A stretch of 64,000 nt of DNA from Smallanthus sonchifolius (Eukaryota > Streptophyta > Magnoliopsida > Asterales > Asteraceae): NCBI GenBank assembly GCA_023525975.1, contig CM042034.1, forward strand, positions 6,393,501 through 6,457,500, read 5' to 3'. Below, piece after piece: positions 56,585-64,000 of the stretch. The notes under the pieces were generated by a model that was not told the origin of the DNA, did no database searches, and was given only the letters and a program-made list of their open reading frames with translations. A program made the position numbers and the translations under genes. Position 1 is the first letter of the stretch; the number at the start of each line of letters is the position of its first letter.

Positions 56585-56692
56585 CGAGAGGAAGAATGTC
56601 GTACACATAATCAACAAATGCTTGAAATGCAACGACAAATGGATGAAATGCGTCGAATGTGGGATCGTCGAACTAGCAGCGATGATAATTAG
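56585..56692 (+). pseudogene. Transposon-encoded C-terminal tail remnant
   Basis: A 36-codon frame ends at TAG 56690-56692. It reads a Gln/Met/Arg-rich heptad-like segment, QQMLEMQRQMDEMRRMWDRR, and a Ser/Asp tail. Such Gln/Met-rich coiled-coil tails end the accessory proteins of plant CACTA elements. There is a stop just upstream in this frame, so only the last exon or part of it survives. Confidence 0.4.
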
Positions 56693-56984
56693 CTTGGAGT
56701 TGTTGAGCCTTTGCCTTTTTTGTTGGTATTTGTCTTGAACAATTTGCATATTTGTGTGTCGAACAAGTTTATGTTTTGAATGTTTGATTTGTTGAACAAA
56801 TTTGTGTGCCGAACAAGTTTGTGTGTCGAACAATTTGGATGTTTGGTTTATGTTCCGGACATTAATTTTTATCCGATTTGAATGTTTGAATGGTTTATAT
56901 TTATGATTTGCAGGTTTTTGTTTTTAGAAATTTAATATTTCTGGATAAAATATTAAAAATAAAAAAAATTAAAAAAAAAACAGA
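56693..56984. other. CACTA internal non-coding DNA
   Basis: Degenerate repeats of 'gtgtgtcgaacaa' and 'ttgtgtgccgaacaa' (56751-56835), then AT-rich sequence to the right array. Confidence 0.6.
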
Positions 56985-57360
56985 AAAGACCTATACCGAC
57001 GACATGTCGTCGCTATAGGTCTTTTTCAAAAATTAAAAAAAAAACAAAAAAACCCTATACCGACGACATGTCGTCGGAATAGGGTCAACCTATACCGACG
57101 ACATGTCGTCGGTACAGGGTTGGACTCTATACCGACGACATGTCGTCGGTATAGAATTTATTTTTGAATTTTTTAATTAAACCCTATACCGACGACAAGT
57201 CGTCGGTATAGGCTGACCTATCCCGACGACACCTATCCCGACGACAATCTTGGGCTATTGGGACGAAGCAATCCCGACGACACCTATCCCGACGATATGT
57301 CGTCGGCATAAGCTATCCCGACGACAAGTCGTCGCTATAGGGTCAAAAAAAGTCGTCGGT
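56985..57360. repeat. Right subterminal palindrome array of the CACTA
   Basis: Four exact copies of CGACGACATGTCGTCG (centred near 57004, 57067, 57104 and 57143), several variants (CGACGACAAGTCGTCG near 57199 and 57327; CGACGATATGTCGTCG near 57298) and several half-sites, 'tatcccgacgac'. Confidence 0.9.
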
Positions 57361-57770
57361 ATAGGGTGATATTGTTGTAGTGACATCTGCAAACCGTCGG
57401 AAAGTCGAGCCAAGCTAGTAGTGGTCTCGTGTTGGCTTTTGAAATTGGCTTTGGTGGTGTTTAACCGGTCTCTTTAAACACCATTGTTGTCTCTGTTTGG
57501 ACTTTCCGGACAAACGAGACTAGTTAAACACCACCAGAGTCAATTTCAAAAGTCACCACGTGACCACTGCTTGCTTGGCTCGACTCTCCGGCGGTTTGCA
57601 GATGTCCACGTCATATAAACTTTAATAACGTTAAGTTTTTTTAACGGGGGGTCCAATGTAAAAAAATAGTTTGAAAGTAGGGACCGGTGGTAAGAATATT
57701 CTCAGTTAGGATTATTATTAACCAATTTGTAAAAGATGAGATTATTAAAATCGAATAATCCTAAAAAAAA

Positions 57771-58867
57771 TAGTTTACATGGAGTAAAGGATAAACAAAT
57801 TCATGAATATTACAAAAAGATATTGCTTAAAAAGGGTTAATTAATAAGAAGGCATATTGATTTTTTAAGAAACATGTCATCTAAAAGTAATCATGTTTCT
57901 ACACTCTAATAAAGTCTCTCAAACTTTTCTTTTAATTATAAACCATTAAAGTTTCAATATTTTTTTCATTGTTGTTAATATTCATAATGGTTAAAACTAA
58001 GTAGGTGGTAAACGAAAATTTATACTAAAATAACATGTAAATGTAAAAATTCATAATGGTTAAAACTAAGTAGGTCATGTGTATTAGAGCCGTTCACCCA
58101 GTGAACCGGAGGGTTCCTGCACTCGGATGGTCGAACCGGTGGCTTTGTTCACGACTGTGAAAGAAGGAACATATAGGAATCTATCCAGGAACAGATCGGA
58201 GATCCGTCGAGACGGTTGTTAAACAAATAGATGAAATGAACAAACCGGAATTTGGTGAAACAGATCAGAGAATGGTGTAGACATGTTATAAGCTTTCAAG
58301 ACTGTAGAAAGAAAAAGATTGAAATGAAAAATTGAAGTTAATTGGAGACGAATGCTAGAGAAAGTAATATAAATTACCTATTTTTTTTCTTTCTTGAAAT
58401 AGGCTTTTACTAGGGAGAATGAATTCAAAGTAAATGGATTGTGCTTGTTAAAAGAATCTGTATCATCTAATTTAGGTTTTCATATAATATTTTTGAAAAC
58501 AATTATATTTTATTTGGTTCCGGTTTAAATGGTCCGACCAATAGACCTCTAAGACGACAGATTCGTTGTCCGGTACGATTATAAAAACATTGTTTCTATT
58601 CGTTCACATAATTTAACCATTTTTAAAGTTTTCAAAAAACAAACAATGATAATCAAATTTGACAAATTTAAAAGTTTAATTTACATAAAAGGTACTACAT
58701 TTAAACTATCCGTAATTGAAGCGTGAAAGTCAGGGCCTGAGTCACCTGGCTCTTTCACGAGTGCAGAAAACCGCCCCCTCGGCGTGGGCACATGGTGTGA
58801 GGGGTTTTACGGGCAAAGGGGCTCTCTCATGTGTGTGTTATGTATATATATGTGTGATAGTGAAATC
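57771..58867. other. Non-coding spacer
   Basis: No gene supported. GC-richer pieces at 58080-58235 ('gaaccggagggttcctgcac', 'gatggtcgaaccggtgg') and 58725-58830 look repeat-derived but have no placeable ends. Confidence 0.45.
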
Positions 58868-58998
58868 ACTAGGCAAGTTAAATTTTTTTTTTTTGAAAGA
58901 CAAATTTTTTAATTCCTGTTAAAAGTGGGACTTGAATCCATCTCAAACCTTGGTGTTTCTAGAGGAATTTCCTCTACCATTAGACCACCAACCCCAAT
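58868..58998 (-). mobile_element. tRNA-derived SINE
   Basis: Minus strand: 'ggttggtggtctaatggtag' (box A-like) and 'atggattcaagtcccac' (box B-like), ending in an A-tail (T-run 58882-58893). No clean target duplication. Confidence 0.6.
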
Positions 58999-59093
58999 AG
59001 TAAACATAGTTATTGTTCCGTGTCAATGTGATGGTAACTTGAGGGACATGAATATTAAACCAACTTATCTTGGAACAACCGTAAAACAAGAAA

Positions 59094-59372
59094 GGAAAAT
59101 TACCAAAATAGTCATTTGATCACTTGACTTTGCCAAAATGGTCACAACTTTTAGCCGTCTAAAAATTGGTCATGAAGACCAATAGCCGGTTAGACCGTCT
59201 AAATAAACGGCTATAGCCGGCTAAAACTTCCATAATGCCACGTGTTAAAGTCTGACAGATTTCAATCGGGCTCGAGCCGGCTATTAATTTTCACAAACAT
59301 GTTTTAGACTCTAAAAAGTTAAAACTATTTTGCTAAACTCAACCGATGAAGTAACCATTTTAGTAATTTTCC
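59094..59372. mobile_element. Foldback MITE with 'agccgtcta' words
   Basis: Left end 'ggaaaattaccaaaatagtca' pairs with the complement of the right end 'gaccattttagtaattttcc'-like sequence at 59350-59372. The interior 'tagccgtctaaa', 'aaacggctatagccggctaa' is shared with the 2698-3273 element. It lies about 200 bp upstream of the small gene at 59579. Confidence 0.75.
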
Positions 59373-59479
59373 CAAACAACAATTACCATTTTCATTTTCA
59401 GAAAGTAAAAAAACCGCATAGTGACAACTGACAGCTCACAACCACTTCTCAAGCCTACTACAAAGCATCTAAGTTCCTG

Positions 59480-59500
59480 ACACGTGACGTGTATACTATA
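59480..59500 (+). promoter_or_regulatory. G-box/ABRE-like core and TATA-like box of small gene 3
   Basis: 'acacgtgacgtg' (59480-59491) contains a CACGTG G-box and a second ACGTG core, immediately before a TATA-like 'tatactata' (59492-59500). Such cores bind bZIP/bHLH factors (general knowledge). Position 80-100 bases before the start codon suits a short leader. Confidence 0.45.
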
Positions 59501-59578
59501 CACTCCCCTTCTAGAACGTCCAAACTCCAAAACAATAAAACCCCCCCTTTGCTCACTTCAAACCTCAAACATCCGATA

Positions 59579-59947
59579 ATGGCTTCAAATTTTAATATCA
59601 ATCAAACCCTACCCAAGAGGGGTCAGATCAAGATCAAGATTTGCAAAATGATTGCAAAATCACTTGCAAATTTAGCATACGGGGTTGCCGGAGGAGAGAA
59701 GAACACCGCCGTCGGACTCGGAGGGTTTCAGTCAGCTTCCAAACATGTCATCAAGCTAAACCGACCAAGGAGGGGTCAGATTAAAATCATGGTTGTTAAA
59801 AAGATCGCTAAATCACTCACCGGTTTAGTGACCGGAGTCGCCGGAGGAAAAAAGAAAACTGCCGGAAATAGAGGCTGCTGCGGCGGATGCTTTACTTCTC
59901 CGGCGACTGTAATCCCGGTGGAAATCGTCGGAGAGTTGGAGGCGTGA
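59579..59947 (+). CDS. Small RGxIK-type protein 3 (122 aa) with internal duplication
   Basis: Unrecognised small basic protein, paralogue of the 62165 gene and more distantly of 18932/27003. I start at ATG 59579 (gataATGGCT); the open frame extends upstream without another ATG. Two repeats of the core are visible: KRGQIKIKICKMIAKSL (about residues 13-29) followed by a GVAGG segment, and RRGQIKIMVVKKIAKSL (about 63-79) followed by the same GVAGG. A Cys/Gly-rich CCGGCF, then TSPATVIPVE and an acidic end, form the C-terminus; the CxCF-SPATV block is shared with the 62165 protein. Both proteins are exactly 122 aa. No signal peptide or membrane segment. Predicted amphipathic basic helices suggest lipid or nucleic-acid contact, which is inference. 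Confidence 0.75.
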   Translation: MASNFNINQTLPKRGQIKIKICKMIAKSLANLAYGVAGGEKNTAVGLGGFQSASKHVIKLNRPRRGQIKIMVVKKIAKSLTGLVTGVAGGKKKTAGNRGCCGGCFTSPATVIPVEIVGELEA

Positions 59948-59950
59948 CAA

Positions 59951-60190
59951 TCTTTTGGATAGGGCATGTGGGTCAAATTGTCAGAGAGGTGGTTCTTACT
60001 TGTTACTGCTAGTAAAAAAGATGTTCTTGTTTTTTTTATGTAATTTTAATGAAAGTAGTATGAAAATTATATGTAATTGAGTTACTTTATCAAAGTTATA
60101 GAATATAAATTTTGGAATTTGGATGAATGTGGCGATTCTTGAATTTTATTTTGGATAGGGCATGTGGGTCACATTGCCAGTTGGAAGCCA
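59951..60190. repeat. Direct repeat downstream of small gene 3
   Basis: 'ttttggatagggcatgtggg' followed by 'tcaaattgtcag' (59953) or 'tcacattgccag' (60150). The first copy is in the 3' UTR, the second about 200 bp on. This suggests local duplication of the gene's 3' flank. Confidence 0.75.
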
Positions 60191-60269
60191 GAATAAATGT
60201 ATTTTTGAAAGAAAAAAAGGGAGAATCAATCTTTTTTGCATCAGTTTGTATCTTTTGTGAATTTATGCC

Positions 60270-60686
60270 ATGGTAATAAGAGTTATCCCAATTAACATGT
60301 TTATAAAATCACAAATGGAATTATTATTATTATTATTAATGTTAACAAAATGCAAAAGAGTATTGGAGTTAAAAGATCAAGAAACCAACGAGATCAAAGC
60401 TAAGGCTTTGCATCCCGTGTATTCTGTTTCAAATATGCAAAACAACATCCGAACCCTAGATGGAACGAAGGTAACAAATTCATCATGGACTAAACTTTTT
60501 AAACTTCATGCTAAACCCTACAAAGTCTTGAACCATATAGACCGAATCGAACCACCTTTCGAAATCGATGATGGCTACAGCCAGTGGATCGAAATCGACA
60601 CCTTTCCGATGAATTGTTGGTTCGGGTTCTTGAAACCGATAACTTGGCTTAGACAACATGGAACAAGACGACTGGAGTTTTATTAA
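60270..60686 (+). pseudogene. Copia-type gag fragment
   Basis: A 138-codon frame. Residues about 47-112 match the N-terminal part of plant Copia gag (UBN2/Retrotran_gag family): LHPVYSVSN, then RTLDGTKVTNSSWTKLFKLH, AKPYKVLNHID and a W-x-EID segment. The usual LDGxNYxxWxxLxxxHL pattern is preserved. The N-terminal 40 residues look like read-through of flanking sequence (an ATT-repeat encodes the Leu run). The frame ends before the rest of gag, and no LTR, protease or reverse transcriptase is seen nearby. Confidence 0.75.
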
Positions 60687-62040
60687 TATGAAAAAGTGTA
60701 AATATAAAGAAGGGAAAATAAGACTATACATAGAAAAACTAACTAAGATTAACCTAACGAAAATGATAAACAAAATCATAATATAAATAGAGTCCACTAA
60801 CTTATTAGGTTAACGGGATCGACAATATAAATTAAAAATCATGTATAAATTAAAAGTGAAGCCTAAAAACGTTTATTTAATGTATATGTTCTTATCGATC
60901 AAAAATTGTTACCGACTTTGTAAAGAAAAAAGTTACAAAAAATAATGTTTAAAGAATATATATTTTACCTTTTTACACTGGAAATTGTAAAAAAAAATTA
61001 ACAACCAACAAATACTATAAGCCCGATCACATTTGGCGAAATGTCACCCACGTTCGTGAACGCATACAGCGCTAGTGACCCGGCACACCCACACCATTGT
61101 ATGGGAAACCCACCACCCGAAGGCCCACTGTGATAAAAAAAAAAAACTTTTGTTCACCAGCATATTGTACTATTGAGACTCGAAACAATAACCTGCACAT
61201 TAAAAAACTATGAAGATGCCTTCTCTGAAACTAATTGAAACGGGGCACGTTGGCCTGAAAATTGTGAACTTATTACTGAATTTTATAATATATATTAAGT
61301 TTAATTTGAAATTTATTTGAGGAATTTTTATTTTATTTTATTTAATTAATTTTTTTGGGGTTAGAAAGGTTGAACGTATTTCCAAGAAACTTCCGGTGCT
61401 GTATCAAGAAATATTCCATGGAAGCCAGGTCATCATAGATTCTATTTGTTGTTTCTCTATTTGTAATTTAATCGCAGAATATACTCACCTACCTTCAGTT
61501 TTAATGTAGAAAAGTGTACCCTACAGTTTTAATTATCAATCAAAATAGGTCTATGTGACCATGTCGACAATTTATTTGTAATTTTTTAATAATATTTAAT
61601 ATATGTCTAAATATTCCAAATATTTTCAAAAGTTTTAAAAGTAATACACATAACAGAAGATTTTTAAGAAGTCATTAAACAAACCAAGATTTACATAACT
61701 ACGTGTTCAAGTTTACATTGTCATTATAATTGGCAAAATCTTATTTTTCCAACGTTGGAGGACATGACTATGTAAGAATTCATTTTCTTGATTAACTTTT
61801 GTTTTTATAACGGTTAACTCATACACTTTTAATCTTACTCTTAAATTTTTATTTTCAAATATATTTACAATTCTTATGCTCTAAAATGATTAAAAAACAT
61901 TATTTTTTTAATTTAATTAAATTAATCATTTAATTGCATGTTCTGAATCCATGACCATCACCATATCTATGATTTGGATGTTGTACTGGATTTTCAATCA
62001 TTATTTTTCTTAAAGAAGACAAAAACTTGGGGGCAAAGTA
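60687..62040. other. Non-coding spacer
   Basis: AT-rich apart from a GC-richer block at 61020-61130 ending in an A-run ('ggcccactgtgataaaaaaa'), which could be the tail end of an unclassified retroposon. No gene. Confidence 0.45.
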
Positions 62041-62062
62041 ACTCGACTTTGTTAGTATCTTC

Positions 62063-62130
62063 CTATATATATATATATATACACACACTCACACACACAC
62101 ACAAAAACACACACTTCAATTTCTCACTCA
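62063..62130 (+). promoter_or_regulatory. TATA region with (TA)n(CA)n microsatellite of small gene 4
   Basis: A (TA)10-type run from about 62063 to 62081 passes into 'cacacactcacacacacac' and A/C-rich leader sequence. The TA run probably supplies the TATA box, and the CA-rich tract lies in the transcribed leader. Repeat-length changes could affect expression (inference). Confidence 0.5.
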
Positions 62131-62164
62131 AAAACACACACACTCTTTTAACACCTACCTAAAA

Positions 62165-62533
62165 ATGGCAGCCGCCGTGAAACGAAGCCAACCGAAGAGG
62201 GGTCAGAATCAGATCAAGATCAAGATTTTCAAGATCATTGCTAAATCACTCAAAGATCTAGCAATTGGGCTCGCCGGAAAACCCACGAAAGCTGCCGGAG
62301 ATGGGGGAGGCAGCTGTGGCTGCTTTAATTCTCCGGCGACTGTAACCCCGCTGGAAGCCACCGGAGGGATGAAAGCAGCTGCCGGAGGTACAATTATGCA
62401 AAACAAACCAAGGAATGGAAACAACAAAATCAATATATACAAGATTATTGACGGACCGGACATCCGGATTTCAGAATCTGGAGGAAAAAAGAAGGGGCCG
62501 GCGGTGGAGGTTGTGGTGGGTGGTTTATCTTGA
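62165..62533 (+). CDS. Small RGxIK-type protein 4 (122 aa)
   Basis: Paralogue of the 59579 protein. The ATG (aaaaATGGCAGCC) opens a basic N-terminus, then the core KRGQNQIKIKIFKIIAKSL (about residues 11-29, with a 2-residue insertion in the motif), a GLAGK segment, a Gly-rich CGCF, NSPATVTPLE, and Ala/Gly-rich sequence. The second half keeps only a degenerate copy of the core, PRNGNNKINIYKII (about 83-96), so an ancestral two-repeat layout like the 59579 protein is likely. The tail is PDIRISES, KKKGPAVEVVVGG. No signal peptide. A downstream AATAAA at 62654 and the upstream TATA/CA-rich leader support expression. Function unknown. Confidence 0.78.
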   Translation: MAAAVKRSQPKRGQNQIKIKIFKIIAKSLKDLAIGLAGKPTKAAGDGGGSCGCFNSPATVTPLEATGGMKAAAGGTIMQNKPRNGNNKINIYKIIDGPDIRISESGGKKKGPAVEVVVGGLS

Positions 62534-62653
62534 TGCCCGGATTTTTCCTACCGGAAAATGTTAAGTGGTCGTGATTTCTTTTTTTTTTTTATATATTTAT
62601 TTTTATAGCAGTGATGGGGATTGTAAGATACTCTGTTCAGGTGGGTTGTGCAT

Positions 62654-62659
62654 AATAAA
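62654..62659 (+). terminator. Poly(A) signal of small gene 4
   Basis: Canonical AATAAA about 120 bases after the stop codon. Confidence 0.5.
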
Positions 62660-62769
62660 CAGAGCATTTCCATATGTATATTTTTCTTTTATTTATATTT
62701 ATATTTTTTTGTTAAATTTTATACGAATTTACTTGGCAACTTGAATTCATTTAAAATAAATTAAATATT

Positions 62770-63075
62770 ATGCGAAGAGTTTGTGAACCGTTCGGCTGGA
62801 ACATCGTTAATGTTCGTTCATTTAATAAATGAACAAACACGAACAATAAATTTCGTTTGTTTAGTTAAGTGAAAGACGATAAACAAATGTAATGTTCGTT
62901 CAAGTGGGTTCGTGAACGCTCATTTATGTTCATTTATTTAAGTTCGTTTATGTTCATTTATATTCGTTTGTTCACCATTTGTCATTTCGTTTTGTTTATG
63001 TCATTCAAACACAAACGAACACGAACAAATCCATTTCTTTAATACACGAAAACATAAACGAACAAATCCATTTAA
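62770..63075. repeat. Degenerate 'gttcgtttatgttcattta' repeat
   Basis: Many variants of 'tgttcgtt', 'tcatttat' and their complements 'aacgaacacgaacaa' in both orientations. A common plant dispersed low-complexity repeat. Confidence 0.65.
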
Positions 63076-63207
63076 GTGCTAACTCTTTTTTCACTTCGTT
63101 TTCCTGTTTGACTTCAAAGAGGTATTGATGTGTGAATGCAAGTAGGTCCATGGTGGGGTAGGTTTCATTTCCCTTTCACCCATAAACGTTCTTCCCGGCT
63201 CAACCCG

Positions 63208-63495
63208 TCTACACTATATAATAAATAAAAAAATTTCATGACACGTGTCGTTTTGATATTCATTTTTATTATTTTTTTTCTTGTTTCTACTTTATTAAAT
63301 ACATTTCTATCTTTTAATATTTAAAAAAATTTCCAGACATATTTTGACGAGTGTATATATTAACAGATTATATTGTATTCCACAGGTTTATTCAACCTGG
63401 GTAAAACACGAGTTTTAAAAAAATAAAGTTGTTATTAGTTAATATATAATATTTTATTTATTCAACTCGTGTAATACACGTAAATTTTAACCTAG
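63208..63495 (+). mobile_element. Non-autonomous Helitron 3
   Basis: Begins 'tctacactatataataaa' with 'catgacacgtgtcgtttt' near +30, matching Helitron 1 at 48109. It ends with a 'cgtgt-aat-acacg' hairpin followed 12 bases later by CTAG and then T. The base before the 5' end is G rather than the usual A. Confidence 0.72.
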
Positions 63496-63900
63496 TTAAC
63501 ATAAAAACATAAATATAGATTATTCATTTTTACAAAGCTATTCTTTTCGTTAATATTTATTTTCTATTTGATATAATAGTATAAGTAAAATAATTATAAA
63601 AGGATATTTTATCTCTAATTCTTAAAAGAAACCGAAAATAATAGTATAACTTGAATCGGAAAATTTTGATACTTTTATATTTATCTTTCATTTTCTCAAA
63701 ATATGAAGTATATTTATACTCTTTAAATATCGTCGCTATTAATTTATTTTTAACTACACGGGTTAAATAAATATAATTATAATATTATATATTAAGTAAT
63801 AAAAAATTTATTTTTTAAAAACTCTTGTTTTATACAGGTTGAATAACCCGTGAATACAATAAAATCTGTTAACACATACACTTGTCAAAATATACGTTTC
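63340..63900. repeat. Inverted repeat with arms of about 100 bp
   Basis: 63345-63440 ('tattttgacgagtgtata', 'taacagattatattgtatt', 'ggtttattcaacctg') is an inverted copy of about 63800-63898 ('caggttgaataacc', 'aatacaataaaatctgtta', 'tacacttgtcaaaata'). The left arm lies in the Helitron, so the right arm may be a second, inverted Helitron relic. Confidence 0.75.
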
Positions 63901-64000
63901 TCGGCATTTTTATGTACGTTTCAATGTAAATTTTTTTATAAAAAACCGGATTAAATATAATATTTTTTGACTTTCAGTTTTTTATGAGACGTTTCTACTA
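63901..64000. other. AT-rich end of window
   Basis: No feature visible. Confidence 0.5.

Larger units (their letters stand above)
51548..57382. mobile_element. CACTA (En/Spm) element carrying host gene fragments
   Basis: Left terminus CACTACAACAAATTGACCCT; right terminus is the complement of CACTACAACAATATCACCCT. A 3-bp duplication, 'aca', lies at 51545-51547 and 57383-57385, as expected for CACTA elements. Layout: left subterminal palindrome array (51567-52080); host-derived block (about 52145-54300); second array (54318-54710); untranslated-leader-like exon and (TATG)n introns in duplicate (54710-56500); a short transposon-coding remnant (56585-56692); right array (56985-57360). No TNPD-type transposase is present, so it is non-autonomous. 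Confidence 0.93.
51390..57761. mobile_element. Foldback MITE (Mutator type) split by a CACTA element
   Basis: 51390-51547 is an inverted copy of about 57603-57761: 'ggattattggattttaataat', 'accggtccctactttcaaa', 'ttaaaaaaacttaacg' and 'tatatgatgtggaca' all find complements. The part right of the CACTA (57386-57605) is itself foldback: 'gcaaaccgtcgg' with 'ccggcggtttgc'. The whole is flanked by 'taaaaaaaa' on both sides (51381-51389 and 57762-57770), a 9-bp duplication, though low in complexity. Without the CACTA the MITE would be about 535 bp. Confidence 0.85.

Noticed and set aside
56526..56738. 70-codon open frame overlapping the CACTA coding remnant
   Set aside because: It is out of frame with the Gln/Met-rich segment that resembles transposon proteins; it is a shadow frame.
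51567..57360. Regularly repeated palindromes that look superficially like a CRISPR array
   Set aside because: Spacing is irregular, spacers are repeat-related, and the arrays lie at the ends and interior of a CACTA element with plant gene fragments. This is eukaryotic transposon structure.
58925..58995. Possible tRNA gene on the minus strand
   Set aside because: It lacks a proper acceptor stem and is followed by an A-tail, so a SINE is the better explanation.

Overview
This window looks like nuclear DNA of a flowering plant. It is strongly AT-rich and gene-poor, and it is packed with plant-type mobile DNA: CACTA, hAT, PIF/Harbinger and Mutator-like elements, Helitrons, tRNA-derived SINEs, an L1-type LINE, and Copia and Gypsy LTR fragments. 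The recognisable protein relics (a WAT1-type transporter and an RWP-RK transcription factor) are plant families. I suspect a eudicot, possibly Asteraceae, but that is only an impression from repeat style.

I can support four plausible host genes, all small, intronless in the coding part and on the plus strand: 18932-19141, 27003-27272, 59579-59947 and 62165-62533. They share a basic motif of the form [KR]-R-G-[QK]-I-K followed by a hydrophobic/basic stretch that could form an amphipathic helix. The first two are clear paralogues with matching 5' leaders and 3' UTRs. The last two are paralogues of each other, both 122 aa, and share a Cys-rich SPATV-type C-terminal block. I do not recognise the family, and I treat it as a local cluster of four related microprotein genes.

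The largest structure is a nest at 51390-57761. A Mutator-type foldback MITE with a 9-bp target duplication was split by a 5.8-kb CACTA element (51548-57382, 3-bp duplication). The CACTA carries arrays of a 16-bp palindrome (CGACGACATGTCGTCG, 15 exact copies). It has also taken up two host gene pieces: two exons of a WAT1-related gene with their intron (minus strand), and one exon of an RKD-type RWP-RK regulator (plus strand). Direct copies of the subterminal array bracket the captured block.

Layout: 1-7.1 kb is AT-rich with three foldback MITEs, a SINE with a perfect 17-bp duplication, a solo LTR and a Mutator-like element carrying a GC-richer tandem insert. 7.1-18.3 kb holds SINEs, two PIF MITEs and a hAT with a perfect 8-bp duplication. 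18.6-27.5 kb holds the first two small genes, separated by degraded hAT and duplicated sequence and a nested MITE/SINE cluster. 28-40 kb is mostly repeats: two PIF MITEs, a 5'-truncated LINE, a CACTA end and SINEs. 40.8-45.1 kb is a non-autonomous LTR retrotransposon whose 3' LTR is interrupted by an insertion that itself contains a Gypsy-like solo LTR. 46-50.7 kb has a G-rich telomere-like MITE, two abutting Helitrons and a hAT that keeps a transposase tail. 51.4-57.8 kb is the CACTA nest. 58.8-64 kb has the last two small genes, a Copia gag fragment and a further Helitron.

All calls are by eye from the sequence; boundaries without a target duplication are approximate to about 10-50 bases.
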